Assembly: GCF_009755265.1 (NCBI RefSeq)
Contig: NZ_WPOO01000008.1
Coordinates: forward strand, 1 to 64,000
From: Adlercreutzia rubneri
GTDB taxonomy: Bacteria > Actinomycetota > Coriobacteriia > Coriobacteriales > Eggerthellaceae
Length of the DNA: 64,000 bases
Direction of reading: 5' to 3'
The notes under the pieces are model-generated. The model did not search any database. It worked only from the letters and a program-made list of their open reading frames with translations, and was not told the origin of the DNA. Below are positions 16,719 through 25,252 of this stretch, piece after piece. A program made the translations under genes and the position numbers. Numbering within the stretch: the first letter of the stretch is position 1; every line of letters starts with the position of its first letter.

Positions 16719-19319
16719 TCAGGAGCGCCCGAGGATTCCACCCAACGTTGCCGCAAGATCCTTTACGCTGATGGGCTTGGAGAGATGGTCGTCGGCGCCG
16801 GCGCGCTTCGATTCCTGCACATCCTCGGTGAACGCGTTGGCCGAGAGCACCACGACGGGCAGCGCGCGCAAATCATCGCGCTCGCTCTCGCGGATGCGGC
16901 GCGTGGCCTCGAGGCCGTTCATGACGGGCATCTGGATATCCATGAGCACCACGTCGAAATGGCCCGGCTCGCTCGCGTCCAGCGCATCGAGGGCCTCCTG
17001 GCCGTTGGCCGCCGTCTCGGCCGCCGCGCCGAGGGACTCCAGCAGCGCCACGGCGATCTCGCTGTTAAGCTCGTTGTCCTCCACAAGCAGCACGCGCACG
17101 CCGCTCAAATCGGCGCCCCTCGGCGCGGGCGCATCCCCCTGCGAAACATCGCACAGGGCGTCGGCGTCGTCGCTTTCCTCGAGGGAGCCTTTCGCGTCCC
17201 TTTCCACATAGCGCATGCTCACCCGCACCGTGAACACCGTGCCGCGACCCGGCTCGCTTTCCACATCAATCGTGCCGCCCATCAGCGAGACGACGGACTG
17301 GGCGATGGAAAGCCCCAGCCCCGTGCCCTCCACGGACTCGGTGCGCGAGTCGTGCTCACGCGCGAAGGGCTCGAAGACGTGCGCCAGAAACTCAGGCGCC
17401 ATGCCGCAGCCGGTGTCGGCGAAGACGAACTCGTAGTCGCTCGTCCCCTCGACGCGAGAGGCGTGCTCGACAACCCGCAGCGACACCGAGCCGCCCGCCG
17501 GCGTGAACTTCACCGCATTGCCGAGCATGTTCATGAACACCTGTTGCAAGCGAAGCCCGTCGCCCTCTACCAGCGGATGGGCGAGCCCTTCGAATTCAAT
17601 CACGAAGGCGATGCCCGATTCTTCGCAGCGCTGCGAGAACATCGTCTCCATCTCGAGAGCCAACGCTCGCAGATCCACCTCTCCCACGGTAAGCACCAGG
17701 CGCCCGTTCTCGATCATGGAGAGATCGAGAACCTCGTTGATCAGCGCGAGCAAATGGTTGCTCGACAGCGTGATCTTCGCCAGGCAGTCATCCACTTTCT
17801 CCGGATGCCCCTCGTTCATGCGCGCGAGCTCCGTCATGCCGATGATGGCGTTCATCGGCGTGCGGATATCGTGGCTCATGCGCGAGAGGAAGTCGCTCTT
17901 GGCGTTGTTGGCGGCAACCGCCGCGCGATAGGAGTCCTCCATGGCCAGCTGGAGCTGCTTCTCGCGCTGCTTGAGCGCCGTGACGTCCTGGGTTGTGTAG
18001 AGAAGCCGCGTCGGCATCCCCGCCGCGTCGCGCTGCACGCAGATGAGGTTGATGTCCTCCCGTTTGACGTCTCCCCCGCGATTCATCTGGTACTCGAAGC
18101 GGATCTCGTCGGAGCCGGGCGGCATGAGATCGATGATCGTGTGCTTGTCGTAGAGCTTGGCCACCTCCGCCTTGGCCTCGTCGCCCACGACCAGGCCCTG
18201 CAGGCGCTCTATCATGGCGGTGTAGGGGCCTTCCAACTCGTAGGGGTCACTCGGCGTGACCGGGCCGCTCATGTAGCGGAACCGATCGGCATCCAAATCC
18301 ATGAGCACCAGCCGCTCGGTCAGCTTGGCCACCCCGCGCTGCACGTCCTCCCGATCGCGCATCGAGCGGGTGAGCGAGCGGTGGCGGCGGTTGTTGTAGA
18401 AGATAATGCCGGCAATGACGAGGACGAATACCACCACGATGACGAACAGGGCGTTCCAACCGCCTTCATTGGCCTCGTTGATCATCTGCTCGGTAGCGGC
18501 GGCCGGGAACGTCTCCAGCATCATCCAGCCGAGACCCGGCACCTCGCGAAGGCACACCGAGCCCGTGCCGCGCTCAGCCTGGTAGCTGTACGTGACCGTC
18601 TCGTGATTGGCAAAAGCGCGCTCCAGATCGCGGGCGCCAGAGGTGGCAGAGGGGTCGGCCTGCGCCTCTTGGATAAGGTTCCTGCCAACATAGGAGGAAT
18701 CCGTGGCGGCCACCACCTCCCCGGTGGGCAAGCACAGCATCACCTGGGACGCGTAGCCGAAGAAATCGCCTGACAGAAGATCGGCGAGCCGGTTCTCGCT
18801 GTAGTGGGCCAGAAGCAAGCCCACGACCGGGCCGTCCGCGCCCTCGCGAACCGGTGCGAAGAAGTACACGAGGTTCTCGTGGGTCATGCGGGTGTTGAAT
18901 ACGGCCTCGATGCCAGATTCGCCCGCCATGGCCCGCTTGAAGTAAGAGCGATCCGACACGTTCACCGGCTCGTGCTGGGGCGAGTGCTGCATGCCGTCGA
19001 CATCAACGAAGTCGATGGTGTCGAAAGGCGAGGTCTCCTCCACGCTGATGAGCCATTCCTCGCTGGTGACGATGTCGGTCACATCCGCCGACTCCGAGGC
19101 AAGGGCGGCGATAGTCTCGATGTCTTTCTGCGTGTTCTCCATGAGGGTGGAGACCAGCACGCAGGATTGGGCCGTGGCATCAGAGACGTACTGGTTCGCC
19201 TGGGCAACGATGCGGTTGCTCGTCTGCTGCATGAAGGTGGACAGCGTGACGACGACCGCGATGAACACGAGAACGAAAGCAGCTATGGAGAGCCAGTACT
19301 TTTTCCCCTCGTCTTCCAC
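16719..19319 (-). CDS. Membrane hybrid sensor histidine kinase with receiver domain
   Basis: 866 residues, GTG start behind GAGAGGA. TM1 (about 8-29), a large extracytoplasmic sensor of dCache type (about 30-290), TM2 (about 290-310), a PAS-like region, HisKA with SHDIRTPMNAIIG (phospho-His about 480), HATPase_c (NMLGNAVKFTP, DTGCGM, GTGLGLSIA) and a C-terminal receiver (LLVEDNELN; phospho-Asp in LMDIQMPVMNG, about 793; Lys in LSKPIS). There is no DNA-binding output or obvious partner next door, so the signal probably passes to a distant HPt or regulator. The ligand is unknown. Confidence 0.92.
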   Translation of the reverse strand: MEDEGKKYWLSIAAFVLVFIAVVVTLSTFMQQTSNRIVAQANQYVSDATAQSCVLVSTLMENTQKDIETIAALASESADVTDIVTSEEWLISVEETSPFDTIDFVDVDGMQHSPQHEPVNVSDRSYFKRAMAGESGIEAVFNTRMTHENLVYFFAPVREGADGPVVGLLLAHYSENRLADLLSGDFFGYASQVMLCLPTGEVVAATDSSYVGRNLIQEAQADPSATSGARDLERAFANHETVTYSYQAERGTGSVCLREVPGLGWMMLETFPAAATEQMINEANEGGWNALFVIVVVFVLVIAGIIFYNNRRHRSLTRSMRDREDVQRGVAKLTERLVLMDLDADRFRYMSGPVTPSDPYELEGPYTAMIERLQGLVVGDEAKAEVAKLYDKHTIIDLMPPGSDEIRFEYQMNRGGDVKREDINLICVQRDAAGMPTRLLYTTQDVTALKQREKQLQLAMEDSYRAAVAANNAKSDFLSRMSHDIRTPMNAIIGMTELARMNEGHPEKVDDCLAKITLSSNHLLALINEVLDLSMIENGRLVLTVGEVDLRALALEMETMFSQRCEESGIAFVIEFEGLAHPLVEGDGLRLQQVFMNMLGNAVKFTPAGGSVSLRVVEHASRVEGTSDYEFVFADTGCGMAPEFLAHVFEPFAREHDSRTESVEGTGLGLSIAQSVVSLMGGTIDVESEPGRGTVFTVRVSMRYVERDAKGSLEESDDADALCDVSQGDAPAPRGADLSGVRVLLVEDNELNSEIAVALLESLGAAAETAANGQEALDALDASEPGHFDVVLMDIQMPVMNGLEATRRIRESERDDLRALPVVVLSANAFTEDVQESKRAGADDHLSKPISVKDLAATLGGILGRS

Positions 19320-19383
19320 AGCGTCCTCTCTCGTCGCGGCACAGGTAATTACACATGATACGCGAAAGAGGGCAGCTGAGAGA

Positions 19384-19803
19384 TTACAAGTTGGAACCAG
19401 CGGCGGGAGCGGCGACGTCGGCGAGAGTCAGCCCCGAGAGGTAGTCCCCGATGGCCGCCTGAAGACCGCCCCACACGCGGCGGGACGGACAGCCCTCGGC
19501 GCGCTCGCAAGTGGAGAGCGACCCCATACAATCGAGCAGCTCCAGGCCGTCCTCGGAGGCGGCGACAATGTCGGCCAGCGTGATGGAGGCCGCCTCACGG
19601 GCCAAGCGGTAGCCGCCCTGGTTGCCGCGGGTCACATCGAGCAGCCCCGCGCTGGCAAGCGGCGCGACGACCTGCTCGAGGTACTTCTTGGAAAGCCCCT
19701 GGCGATCGGCGACGTCCTTCAAGGCCACACGGCCCTCCCCCTGGCTTTGGGCCAGGTCGATCATGAAGCGCATGCCGTAACGGGTCTTCGTCGAAATCTT
19801 CAC
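19384..19803 (-). CDS. Rrf2-family regulator, IscR-like
   Basis: 139 residues from GTG 19803 (KISTKTRYGMRFM). A winged helix (VALKDVADRQGLSKKYLEQVVAPL) is followed by a dimerisation helix. Three cysteines in the pattern C-x6-C-x5-C (DCMGSLSTCERAEGC, around residue 90-105) match the [2Fe-2S] ligands of IscR. It is divergent from iscS, with a strong promoter and a palindrome between them, so it very probably represses the isc operon according to Fe-S cluster supply. It could also be a CymR-like cysteine regulator, but the three cysteines favour cluster sensing. Confidence 0.85.
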   Translation of the reverse strand: MKISTKTRYGMRFMIDLAQSQGEGRVALKDVADRQGLSKKYLEQVVAPLASAGLLDVTRGNQGGYRLAREAASITLADIVAASEDGLELLDCMGSLSTCERAEGCPSRRVWGGLQAAIGDYLSGLTLADVAAPAAGSNL

Positions 19804-19860
19804 CGGAGGTCGCCTTTCTGGGTAAATCGTCGGGAATATGGTAACAATCATAGGAGGTTC

Positions 19861-19888
19861 TTGACAATCTCCGCAACCCGTCTATATT
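19861..19888 (+). promoter_or_regulatory. Sigma-70 promoter of the iscSU operon
   Basis: A perfect TTGACA (19861-19866) and TATATT (19883-19888) are separated by 16 bp, about 100 bases before iscS. It is one of the best promoters in the window. Confidence 0.8.
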
Positions 19889-19892
19889 AATC

Positions 19893-19909
19893 TCTAGCAA
19901 ATTACTAGA
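19893..19909. promoter_or_regulatory. Palindrome at the isc transcription start, candidate Rrf2/IscR-like operator
   Basis: TCTAG (19893-19897) and CTAGA (19905-19909) flank CAAATTA, four bases after the -10 hexamer, so a bound regulator would cover the start site. The Rrf2-family gene divergent from it is the obvious reader. Confidence 0.55.
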
Positions 19910-19984
19910 CTTAGATGGAGAAGCTCGATCACGGCCCTGAACCGTGCCGGGCGAACCCATCCCCAACGCGGAAGCAGGAGCATC

Positions 19985-21211
19985 ATGAGCCAGATCTACC
20001 TTGACCATGCGTCCACGACGCCTGTCCGTCCCGAAGTAGTGGAGGCCATGACCCCCTATTTCACCGAGCATTTCGGCAACCCCTCCTCCATCTATCCTTT
20101 GGGCCAGGAGGCCTCCGATGCCGTGGCCGCCGCCCGCGAGAGCCTGGCCGGCCTTATCGGCGCAACGCCGCGCGAGATCTTCTTCACGAGCGGCGGCACC
20201 GAATCGGACAACTGGGCCCTCAAGGGGTTCGCCCGGGCCAACGCCGCCAAGGGGCGCCACCTTATCACGAGCGCCATCGAGCACCACGCGGTGCTGCACA
20301 CCTGCCAGGCGCTGGAGCGCGAGGGCTTCGAAGTGACCTACCTGCCCGTGGACGAGCACGGGCTCGTGAGCGTTGAGGACTTCAAGGCGGCCATCCGCCC
20401 GGACACCATCCTGGCCTCCATTATGTTCGCCAACAACGAAATCGGCACCATCGAGCCTATCGCTGAGCTGACGGCAGCTGCCCATGATGCCAACGTCGTT
20501 TTCCACACCGACGCGGTGCAGGCCTTCGGGCACGAGCCCATCGACGTGAACGAGCTGGGCATCGATATGCTGTCGGCCTCCTCCCACAAGATCTACGGGC
20601 CTAAGGGCGTCGGCCTCCTGTACGTGCGCAAGGGCGTGAAGCTCCAGAACCTCCTCGACGGCGGCCAGCAGGAACGCGGGCGGCGCGGCTCCACGGAGAA
20701 CGTGCCCGGCATCGTCGGCTTCACCCGCGCGACCGAATTGGCCGCCGAGGAAATCGCCCCCGAGCACGACCGTCAGCTGGCCCTGCGCGACCACGCCATC
20801 CGCCGCATCCTGGAGGAGATCCCCTCGGCGAAGCTCAACGGCAGCTGGGAGAGCCGCCTGGCCAACAACGTGAACTTCTCCTTCGAGTTCATCGAGGGCG
20901 AAGGCATGCTGCTGCAGCTGGCCGCCCGGGGCATCTGCGTGTCCTCCGGCTCCGCCTGCACCTCCGGCTCGCTGGACCCGAGCCACGTGCTTTTGGCCAT
21001 CGGCCTTCCCCACGAGATCGCCCACGGCTCGCTGCGCTTGACGCTGGGCCGCGACACCACCCTGGCCGACATCGACTTCGCCGTGGACTCGCTTAAGGCC
21101 ACGCTGCAGCACCTGCGCATGATGAGCCCCCTGTACGAGGACTTCCAGCAGGGCAAGGTGGAATCGGTCATCGAGCGCTTCAAGGCCGACGGCTTCCCCT
21201 ACGCGAACTAA
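19985..21211 (+). CDS. iscS: Cysteine desulfurase (NifS/IscS type)
   Basis: 408 residues, ATG behind CAGGAG. A PLP enzyme that removes sulfur from cysteine as an enzyme-bound persulfide for Fe-S assembly. Visible: IYLDHASTTPV at the start, HHAVLHTC, the PLP lysine in SASSHKIYGPKG (about 200), GGQQERGRRGSTENV, and the catalytic loop with CVSSGSACTSGSLDPSHVL. The short, serine-rich form of this loop fits NifS/IscS class I enzymes. It pairs with the scaffold gene 57 bp downstream. Confidence 0.95.
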   Translation: MSQIYLDHASTTPVRPEVVEAMTPYFTEHFGNPSSIYPLGQEASDAVAAARESLAGLIGATPREIFFTSGGTESDNWALKGFARANAAKGRHLITSAIEHHAVLHTCQALEREGFEVTYLPVDEHGLVSVEDFKAAIRPDTILASIMFANNEIGTIEPIAELTAAAHDANVVFHTDAVQAFGHEPIDVNELGIDMLSASSHKIYGPKGVGLLYVRKGVKLQNLLDGGQQERGRRGSTENVPGIVGFTRATELAAEEIAPEHDRQLALRDHAIRRILEEIPSAKLNGSWESRLANNVNFSFEFIEGEGMLLQLAARGICVSSGSACTSGSLDPSHVLLAIGLPHEIAHGSLRLTLGRDTTLADIDFAVDSLKATLQHLRMMSPLYEDFQQGKVESVIERFKADGFPYAN

Positions 21212-21268
21212 CATCACCCTATCACCTCCTTCATCGTCCTCCCCACCCATAGAAAGAGAGAATCCCTC

Positions 21269-21727
21269 ATGGCCATGAACTACTCCGATAAAGTGATGGA
21301 GCACTTCACCAACCCCCAGAACGTCGGCGAGATCGAGAACGCGAGCGGCTGCGGCACCGTGGGCAACGCGGTGTGCGGCGACATCATGCGCGTGTACCTC
21401 GACATCGACGAGAACAACGTCATCCGCGACGCGAAGTTCAAGACCTTCGGCTGCGGGGCCGCTATCGCCACGAGCTCTATGGCCACCGTGCTCGTGAAGG
21501 GCAAGACAGTGCAGGAGGCGCTGGAGGTCACGAACAAGGCCGTCATGGAGGCCTTAGACGGGCTGCCCCCGGTGAAGGTGCACTGCTCGCTGCTGGCCGA
21601 AGAGGCCATCCATGCGGCGCTGTGGGACTACGCCGAGAAGAACGGCATCGTCATCGAGGGCCTGGAGAAGCCCGTGAGCGACATCTCCGAGCACGACCAC
21701 GGCCACGGCGACGAGGACGACGAGTAG
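21269..21727 (+). CDS. iscU: Fe-S cluster assembly scaffold (IscU/NifU N-terminal type)
   Basis: 152 residues. The three cluster-binding cysteines lie in NAVCGDIM, FKTFGCGAAIATSS and VKVHCSLLAEEAI, with the conserved aspartate after the first. It accepts sulfur from IscS and iron, builds a cluster and passes it on. The C-terminus is a histidine/aspartate-rich tail (SEHDHGHGDEDDE) not needed for scaffolding, which may bind metal. No hscBA or fdx follows, so this is a minimal isc set of regulator, desulfurase and scaffold. Confidence 0.95.
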   Translation: MAMNYSDKVMEHFTNPQNVGEIENASGCGTVGNAVCGDIMRVYLDIDENNVIRDAKFKTFGCGAAIATSSMATVLVKGKTVQEALEVTNKAVMEALDGLPPVKVHCSLLAEEAIHAALWDYAEKNGIVIEGLEKPVSDISEHDHGHGDEDDE

Positions 21728-21758
21728 CCGCTGGCTCTCCGACAAGCCGCTGGTTCGA

Positions 21759-21795
21759 CCCGGAAGCCCAAGGGCTTCCGGGCTCTTCTCTTTTC
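21759..21795 (+). terminator. Intrinsic terminator of iscSU
   Basis: CCCGGAAGCCC (21759-21769) pairs with GGGCTTCCGGG (21772-21782) over a two-base loop, followed by the T-rich CTCTTCTCTTTT. It lies 32 bases after the iscU stop. Confidence 0.85.
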
Positions 21796-21826
21796 AAGCC
21801 GGCGCGTGCCGCAAAGTCGCCCACCC

Positions 21827-22771
21827 CTACGCTGCGACGACGATGACGTTCATGCCGTCGCCCGCGCAGGTTTGCAGCACCACCGACTCGCCGTAACCGG
21901 TTACCCGCGAAGCGATGGTCTTCCACGTGGCCGTCTCCTCCACCTGGAACACATCCCTCACCGTATAAGTGCGCTGCCCTCCCGAGCGGTCGCACACGAC
22001 GACGGCATCGCCCGAGGACAGCGAACGCACCGGTGCGAACGAGCCGGGGTTATGTCCGACGAAATAGCCCCAGCTGCCGTCATCCACCGCGTCCGACCCC
22101 AACCACAGACCTCCCCCGGAGCTCGGCGTCGTGCCGCCGCGCACATCGCGGTAGGGAATGGCGGTACCGTCTACCACCAGCGTGCCAGGCTTGAGCGTTC
22201 CATCGACGTTCGATCCCTCATCAGATGGCACCTCTTCGGAAGCGGAAGAGTCGCCTTCCGCCGATGCTTCCACCGAAGGTTCGGGCCCGGGCGCGCTCGG
22301 CTGAGAGGCGAATCCCCCGCCTTCCGCCGCACTTCCGGACCCCTTCGACGCCTCCTGGCCGCCGCGCTGTTCGTCCGCCCGATCCGCCTCTTCCGAACAC
22401 GCACCCGCAGCCTCGCCCGATGAGGCACCTGGACCCTCGGCAGAAAGATGAGCGTCCTGCGCCCCGGCGGCTTCGGCCGGCGTTTGCTCCCCTGCTTCCG
22501 TGGCAGCTTCCCGCGCCGCCGCGTCCGTTACCCTATAGGCCGCAAGCGCCTGCCGCACTTCGGCGCGATGGGAACGGGCCGCAGCGGCCACCTTCTCCTC
22601 CAACTTCTGGCCCACCAACGGAGCCCAAGCGTCCCCGGCTCTCACACTTTCCTCAGGCACGGACCCCTCACTTCCCCAAGCTACCGCGCCAAGCCCCAGG
22701 CCGGCGCCCAAGGTAAGCGCCAGCGCTCCTGTCACCACAGCCTTCTTTTTGCGTCCAACAACCTCTCCCAT
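21827..22771 (-). CDS. Sortase-like surface protein lacking the usual catalytic arginine
   Basis: 314 residues from ATG 22771. Basic N-terminus and one hydrophobic segment (about 10-30), a long Ala/Glu/Ser-rich low-complexity region (about 45-190), then a sortase-like domain (about 195-314). His is in GYFVGHNPGSF and Cys in VVLQTCAGDG (about 299), with a beta-strand order matching sortases. In active enzymes an Arg follows the Cys by about eight residues; here the end reads MNVIVVAA, with no Arg. It may be an unusual class of transpeptidase or an inactive homologue. No LPxTG-type substrate gene is adjacent. Confidence 0.65.
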   Translation of the reverse strand: MGEVVGRKKKAVVTGALALTLGAGLGLGAVAWGSEGSVPEESVRAGDAWAPLVGQKLEEKVAAAARSHRAEVRQALAAYRVTDAAAREAATEAGEQTPAEAAGAQDAHLSAEGPGASSGEAAGACSEEADRADEQRGGQEASKGSGSAAEGGGFASQPSAPGPEPSVEASAEGDSSASEEVPSDEGSNVDGTLKPGTLVVDGTAIPYRDVRGGTTPSSGGGLWLGSDAVDDGSWGYFVGHNPGSFAPVRSLSSGDAVVVCDRSGGQRTYTVRDVFQVEETATWKTIASRVTGYGESVVLQTCAGDGMNVIVVAA

Positions 22772-22895
22772 GCTCTCACCAGGCCTTTCGCTCTCAAAAC
22801 CGAATGTTTGTTCGCATTGTAATGTAATACAAGCCCAATGAAAAGCCCTTTTAGTACAAAAGTTCGCTTCAATTTCGCAGTGCCGAATCCCGACG

Positions 22896-23477
22896 CTAGC
22901 GCAGCTTGGCGCGCCGCTCTTTCCAGTCAGGCATGAAAGTGCCCATAAGCGCGTGGAAGCGAGGGCCGTGGCCGCGCTCAAGCAGGTGGCACAGCTCGTG
23001 GACGACCACGTATTCCAAGCACTCCGGCGGGTAGAGGGCCAAGCGCACGTTGATGCAGATGCGGCCGGTCGAGGGCTGGCAGCTGCCCCAGCGACTCGTC
23101 ATGTTGCGGTAGGCGATCTTGCCCGCCTTCACGCCCATGACGGGCTCCCACGCCTCGATGAGCGCCGGCACGCAGGCCGCAACGACCGCTTTCCACTGGG
23201 CCACTTCCGTAGGCGTGGCCGCGGCGGCCTCGACACGGGGCGATTGCGCGATCTCCTGCTGCTGGCGCTCTATCCAGTCGCGCTTCTCCCCCACGAACTT
23301 CCGGATGGTGGCGAGCGGCAAGTGCAGGGGCGCCGACACCTCGATGCGCCCGTCGGGAGGCTTTACCCGCAGGTGCATATTCTTGATGGCCTTGCGGGTG
23401 AGCCAGACCTCCAGCCCGTCGATGAAGACGAGCTCGGGAGGCATCATTTTTGCCGGACGCTTTCTCGCTGCTGCCAT
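22896..23477 (-). CDS. YgjP-like (DUF45) zinc metallopeptidase domain protein
   Basis: 193 residues from ATG 23477. The C-terminal half carries the zincin signature VVVHELCHLLERGHGPRFH (HExxH plus a downstream His) preceded by MTSRWGSCQP and GRICINVRLALYP, diagnostic for the YgjP/DUF45 family. The N-terminal half is a basic beta domain (WLTRKAIKNMHLRV). Relatives are cytoplasmic, often near DNA-repair or restriction genes; the substrate is unknown. The frame is open upstream, but that part translates a dispersed repeat (ILSERSESN), so it is excluded. Confidence 0.8.
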   Translation of the reverse strand: MAAARKRPAKMMPPELVFIDGLEVWLTRKAIKNMHLRVKPPDGRIEVSAPLHLPLATIRKFVGEKRDWIERQQQEIAQSPRVEAAAATPTEVAQWKAVVAACVPALIEAWEPVMGVKAGKIAYRNMTSRWGSCQPSTGRICINVRLALYPPECLEYVVVHELCHLLERGHGPRFHALMGTFMPDWKERRAKLR

Positions 23478-23520
23478 GAAATTATTCGACTCGCTTCGCT
23501 CGCTCAGAATGACACCGAAG
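23478..23520. repeat. Dispersed SERSES-type repeat between rsmI and the DUF45 gene
   Basis: GACTCGCTTCGCTCGCTCAG followed by AATGACA (23490-23516) is a repeat seen in many bacterial genomes. Its translation as ILSERSES is a well-known false protein motif. It fills the gap between two minus-strand genes and could fold into a GAGCGAAGCGA-type hairpin. A single copy is seen here. Confidence 0.6.
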
Positions 23521-24384
23521 TCATCGCGCGGCCTCCATGGCCAGGTTGTAGGCGTCGTTGCGGGAAATGCCGAACTCGGCGACAAGGTGCTTGGTGACCT
23601 CCTTGGTGCGCAGGCCCTCCGCCACCAGCTCGACAGCGCGCTCGGCAGCCGATGCCGCGGCCTCCTCGGCACCGACGGCCGCCTCCGTCTCGCCCGGGGC
23701 GTCTATCACGAGCACGATCTCGCCGCGAACGCCGCCGGGCTCCTCGGCACGGGCCGCGAACCGCTCGCGCAGCTCGGCGGCACTCCCCCGGGCCACCTCC
23801 TCGTGCAGCTTCGTCAGCTCGCGGCAGACCGCCACCTCGCGCCACGGCAGCACCTCGGCGATGACCGAAAGCGCCGCCACCAGCCGGTTCGGGCTCTCGT
23901 AGAACACGAGAGCCGCGTCCAGCCCGGAAAGCTCTGCGAGCACCGTCCGTTGCTCGGTCGCCTTGCGTGGGAAGAAGCCGCCGAAGTAGAAGCGCGAGCA
24001 CACCGTTCCCGAGGCCACGTAGGCGCAGGCCGCCGCCGAGGCGCCGGGCAGCACCTCCACAGCAACGCCGGCCTCGCGCGCGGCGGCCACAAGTCGCAGC
24101 CCCGGGTCGGACACGCCGGGCATGCCGGCGTCCGAGCAGTAGGCCACCACCTCGCCGGCCGCCACGCGCTCCACCACGCCCGCAGCCCGCGAGCCGATCA
24201 TCGCCTCGTCCAGCCGCGCGAGCCGCTTCTCGATCCCGAAGTGCGCGAGCAGCTTCCCCGTTACCCGGGTGTCCTCGGCGCACACCACGTCGGCCTCGCG
24301 CAGCGCCTCCAGCGAGCGCAGCGTCATATCGCCCAAATTCCCAATGGGCGTCGGCACGATGACGAGTTTTCCTGAAGTGCTCAT
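23521..24384 (-). CDS. rsmI: 16S rRNA (C1402) 2'-O-methyltransferase RsmI
   Basis: 287 residues. SAM-dependent tetrapyrrole-methylase fold: LVIVPTPIGNLGDMTLRSLE at the start, AEDTRVTGKLL, the glycine-rich YCSDAGMPGVSDPG, LPGASAAACAYVASG and FYESPNRL, all diagnostic of RsmI. It methylates the ribose of C1402 at the decoding site. The C-terminal helix-turn-helix (LRTKEVTKHLVAEFGISRNDAYNLAM) is the usual RsmI tail. Confidence 0.96.
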   Translation of the reverse strand: MSTSGKLVIVPTPIGNLGDMTLRSLEALREADVVCAEDTRVTGKLLAHFGIEKRLARLDEAMIGSRAAGVVERVAAGEVVAYCSDAGMPGVSDPGLRLVAAAREAGVAVEVLPGASAAACAYVASGTVCSRFYFGGFFPRKATEQRTVLAELSGLDAALVFYESPNRLVAALSVIAEVLPWREVAVCRELTKLHEEVARGSAAELRERFAARAEEPGGVRGEIVLVIDAPGETEAAVGAEEAAASAAERAVELVAEGLRTKEVTKHLVAEFGISRNDAYNLAMEAAR

Positions 24385-24413
24385 AGGTACATTATATATG
24401 AGGAGGCGGCCAC

Positions 24414-24719
24414 TTAGCCCTCGTCGCCCAAGCGTCGTTCGGCATCGCGAAACGCGCGGTCATGATCGCGGGCCCCGATGGCGAGGATGTCCACGATCTG
24501 AACTTGCCCGTCGCGAATACGGTAGATCACACGAAGGCCGTCGGCCCGAAACTTCAACTCCCGGCATCCGGCCAAAGCTCCGCTGAGCGCCTTGCCTATC
24601 TCCGCGGGACGAACGCGGAGTCGGGCAAGCCCTTTGTTGAGCATCGAGCGAACCGAGCCGTCGAGCGCCTCGTACTCCTTGCGGGCCCCACGGGAGAAGA
24701 CGAGCTCGTAACCGCTCAT
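24414..24719 (-). CDS. RelE/ParE-family toxin
   Basis: 101 residues, overlapping the antitoxin by 4 bases (ATGA). RelE-fold features: YELVFSRGARKEYEALD, MLNKGLARLRVRP, LSGALAGCRELKFRADGLRVIYRI, VQIVDILAIGARDHDRAF. The arginine/tyrosine-rich LRVIYRI strand and the C-terminal region correspond to the ribosome-dependent mRNA interferase site in RelE. A ParE-type gyrase toxin cannot be ruled out. Confidence 0.85.
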   Translation of the reverse strand: MSGYELVFSRGARKEYEALDGSVRSMLNKGLARLRVRPAEIGKALSGALAGCRELKFRADGLRVIYRIRDGQVQIVDILAIGARDHDRAFRDAERRLGDEG

Positions 24720-25081
24720 GCGAAAAGCCCCCCATCAGGAAGGTCATCGGGATCAAGGGCCAAGAAGGCATCATAGCCCTCGTCGCCCAGTATCTCGCTG
24801 AACGGCACGGTCTCCCCCGAGGGATCGCGATCGATGGCGGCCAACCGCTGCGCCGCGACATCGTAGAGGCGCTGGAGGCGCAGCTGCTCCAGTTCCACCG
24901 CCATGGCCTCGAACTCGTCGTAGTCCACGATGACCGTCTCGATGCTGGCATTGCGATCGGTCACGAACAGCGGCTCCCGCTTCGCACGGCGGCGGCACTC
25001 TCCGAAGTTCTTAGAGGCCTGGGTGGCGCTCACCACCCGATCCTTGCTGAAAGCCAGCTTCCCATCGGCGACGACAACCAT
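24716..25081 (-). CDS. Phd/YefM-family antitoxin
   Basis: 121 residues behind AAGGAG. The N-terminal Phd/YefM fold is seen in VVSATQASKNFGECRRRAKREPLFVTDRN followed by DYDEFEAMAVELEQL. The acidic C-terminus (DPSGETVPFSEILGD to DPDDLPDGGLFA) would wrap the toxin. It is first in the toxin-antitoxin operon and probably represses it through the direct repeats upstream. Confidence 0.85.
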   Translation of the reverse strand: MVVVADGKLAFSKDRVVSATQASKNFGECRRRAKREPLFVTDRNASIETVIVDYDEFEAMAVELEQLRLQRLYDVAAQRLAAIDRDPSGETVPFSEILGDEGYDAFLALDPDDLPDGGLFA

Positions 25082-25092
25082 GATTTCGCTCC

Positions 25093-25136
25093 TTATGCGT
25101 ATGCAATCTACTTTAACACCGTATTTTTATGCGTAT
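25093..25136. promoter_or_regulatory. Direct repeats upstream of the toxin-antitoxin operon, candidate operator
   Basis: TTATGCGTAT occurs at 25093-25102 and again at 25127-25136, 34 bp apart (about three helical turns), directly upstream of the antitoxin gene in an AT-rich stretch that contains its promoter. Spaced identical sites suit cooperative binding by a Phd/YefM-type repressor. The next 115 bases, to the torD-like stop, show nothing I can support. Confidence 0.5.
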
Positions 25137-25252
25137 TGTAACACGGAAAATGGGTAGGCAGCGAATAGTTGTCCCGAAGTCCCTATCTCATTGTGGCCCC
25201 CGCCTTCGCAGAGTACTAGCTGGTCTTGGACTATCTGCGCCTGCAGAACCGC

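Noticed and set aside
16587..18773. A 728-codon plus-strand open frame opposite the hybrid histidine kinase
   Set aside because: The minus-strand frame has every histidine-kinase and receiver motif; this is its complement.
23478..23672. N-terminal extension of the DUF45 protein reading ILSERSESN
   Set aside because: This is the well-known translation of a dispersed repeat, and the segment further upstream lies antisense within rsmI.
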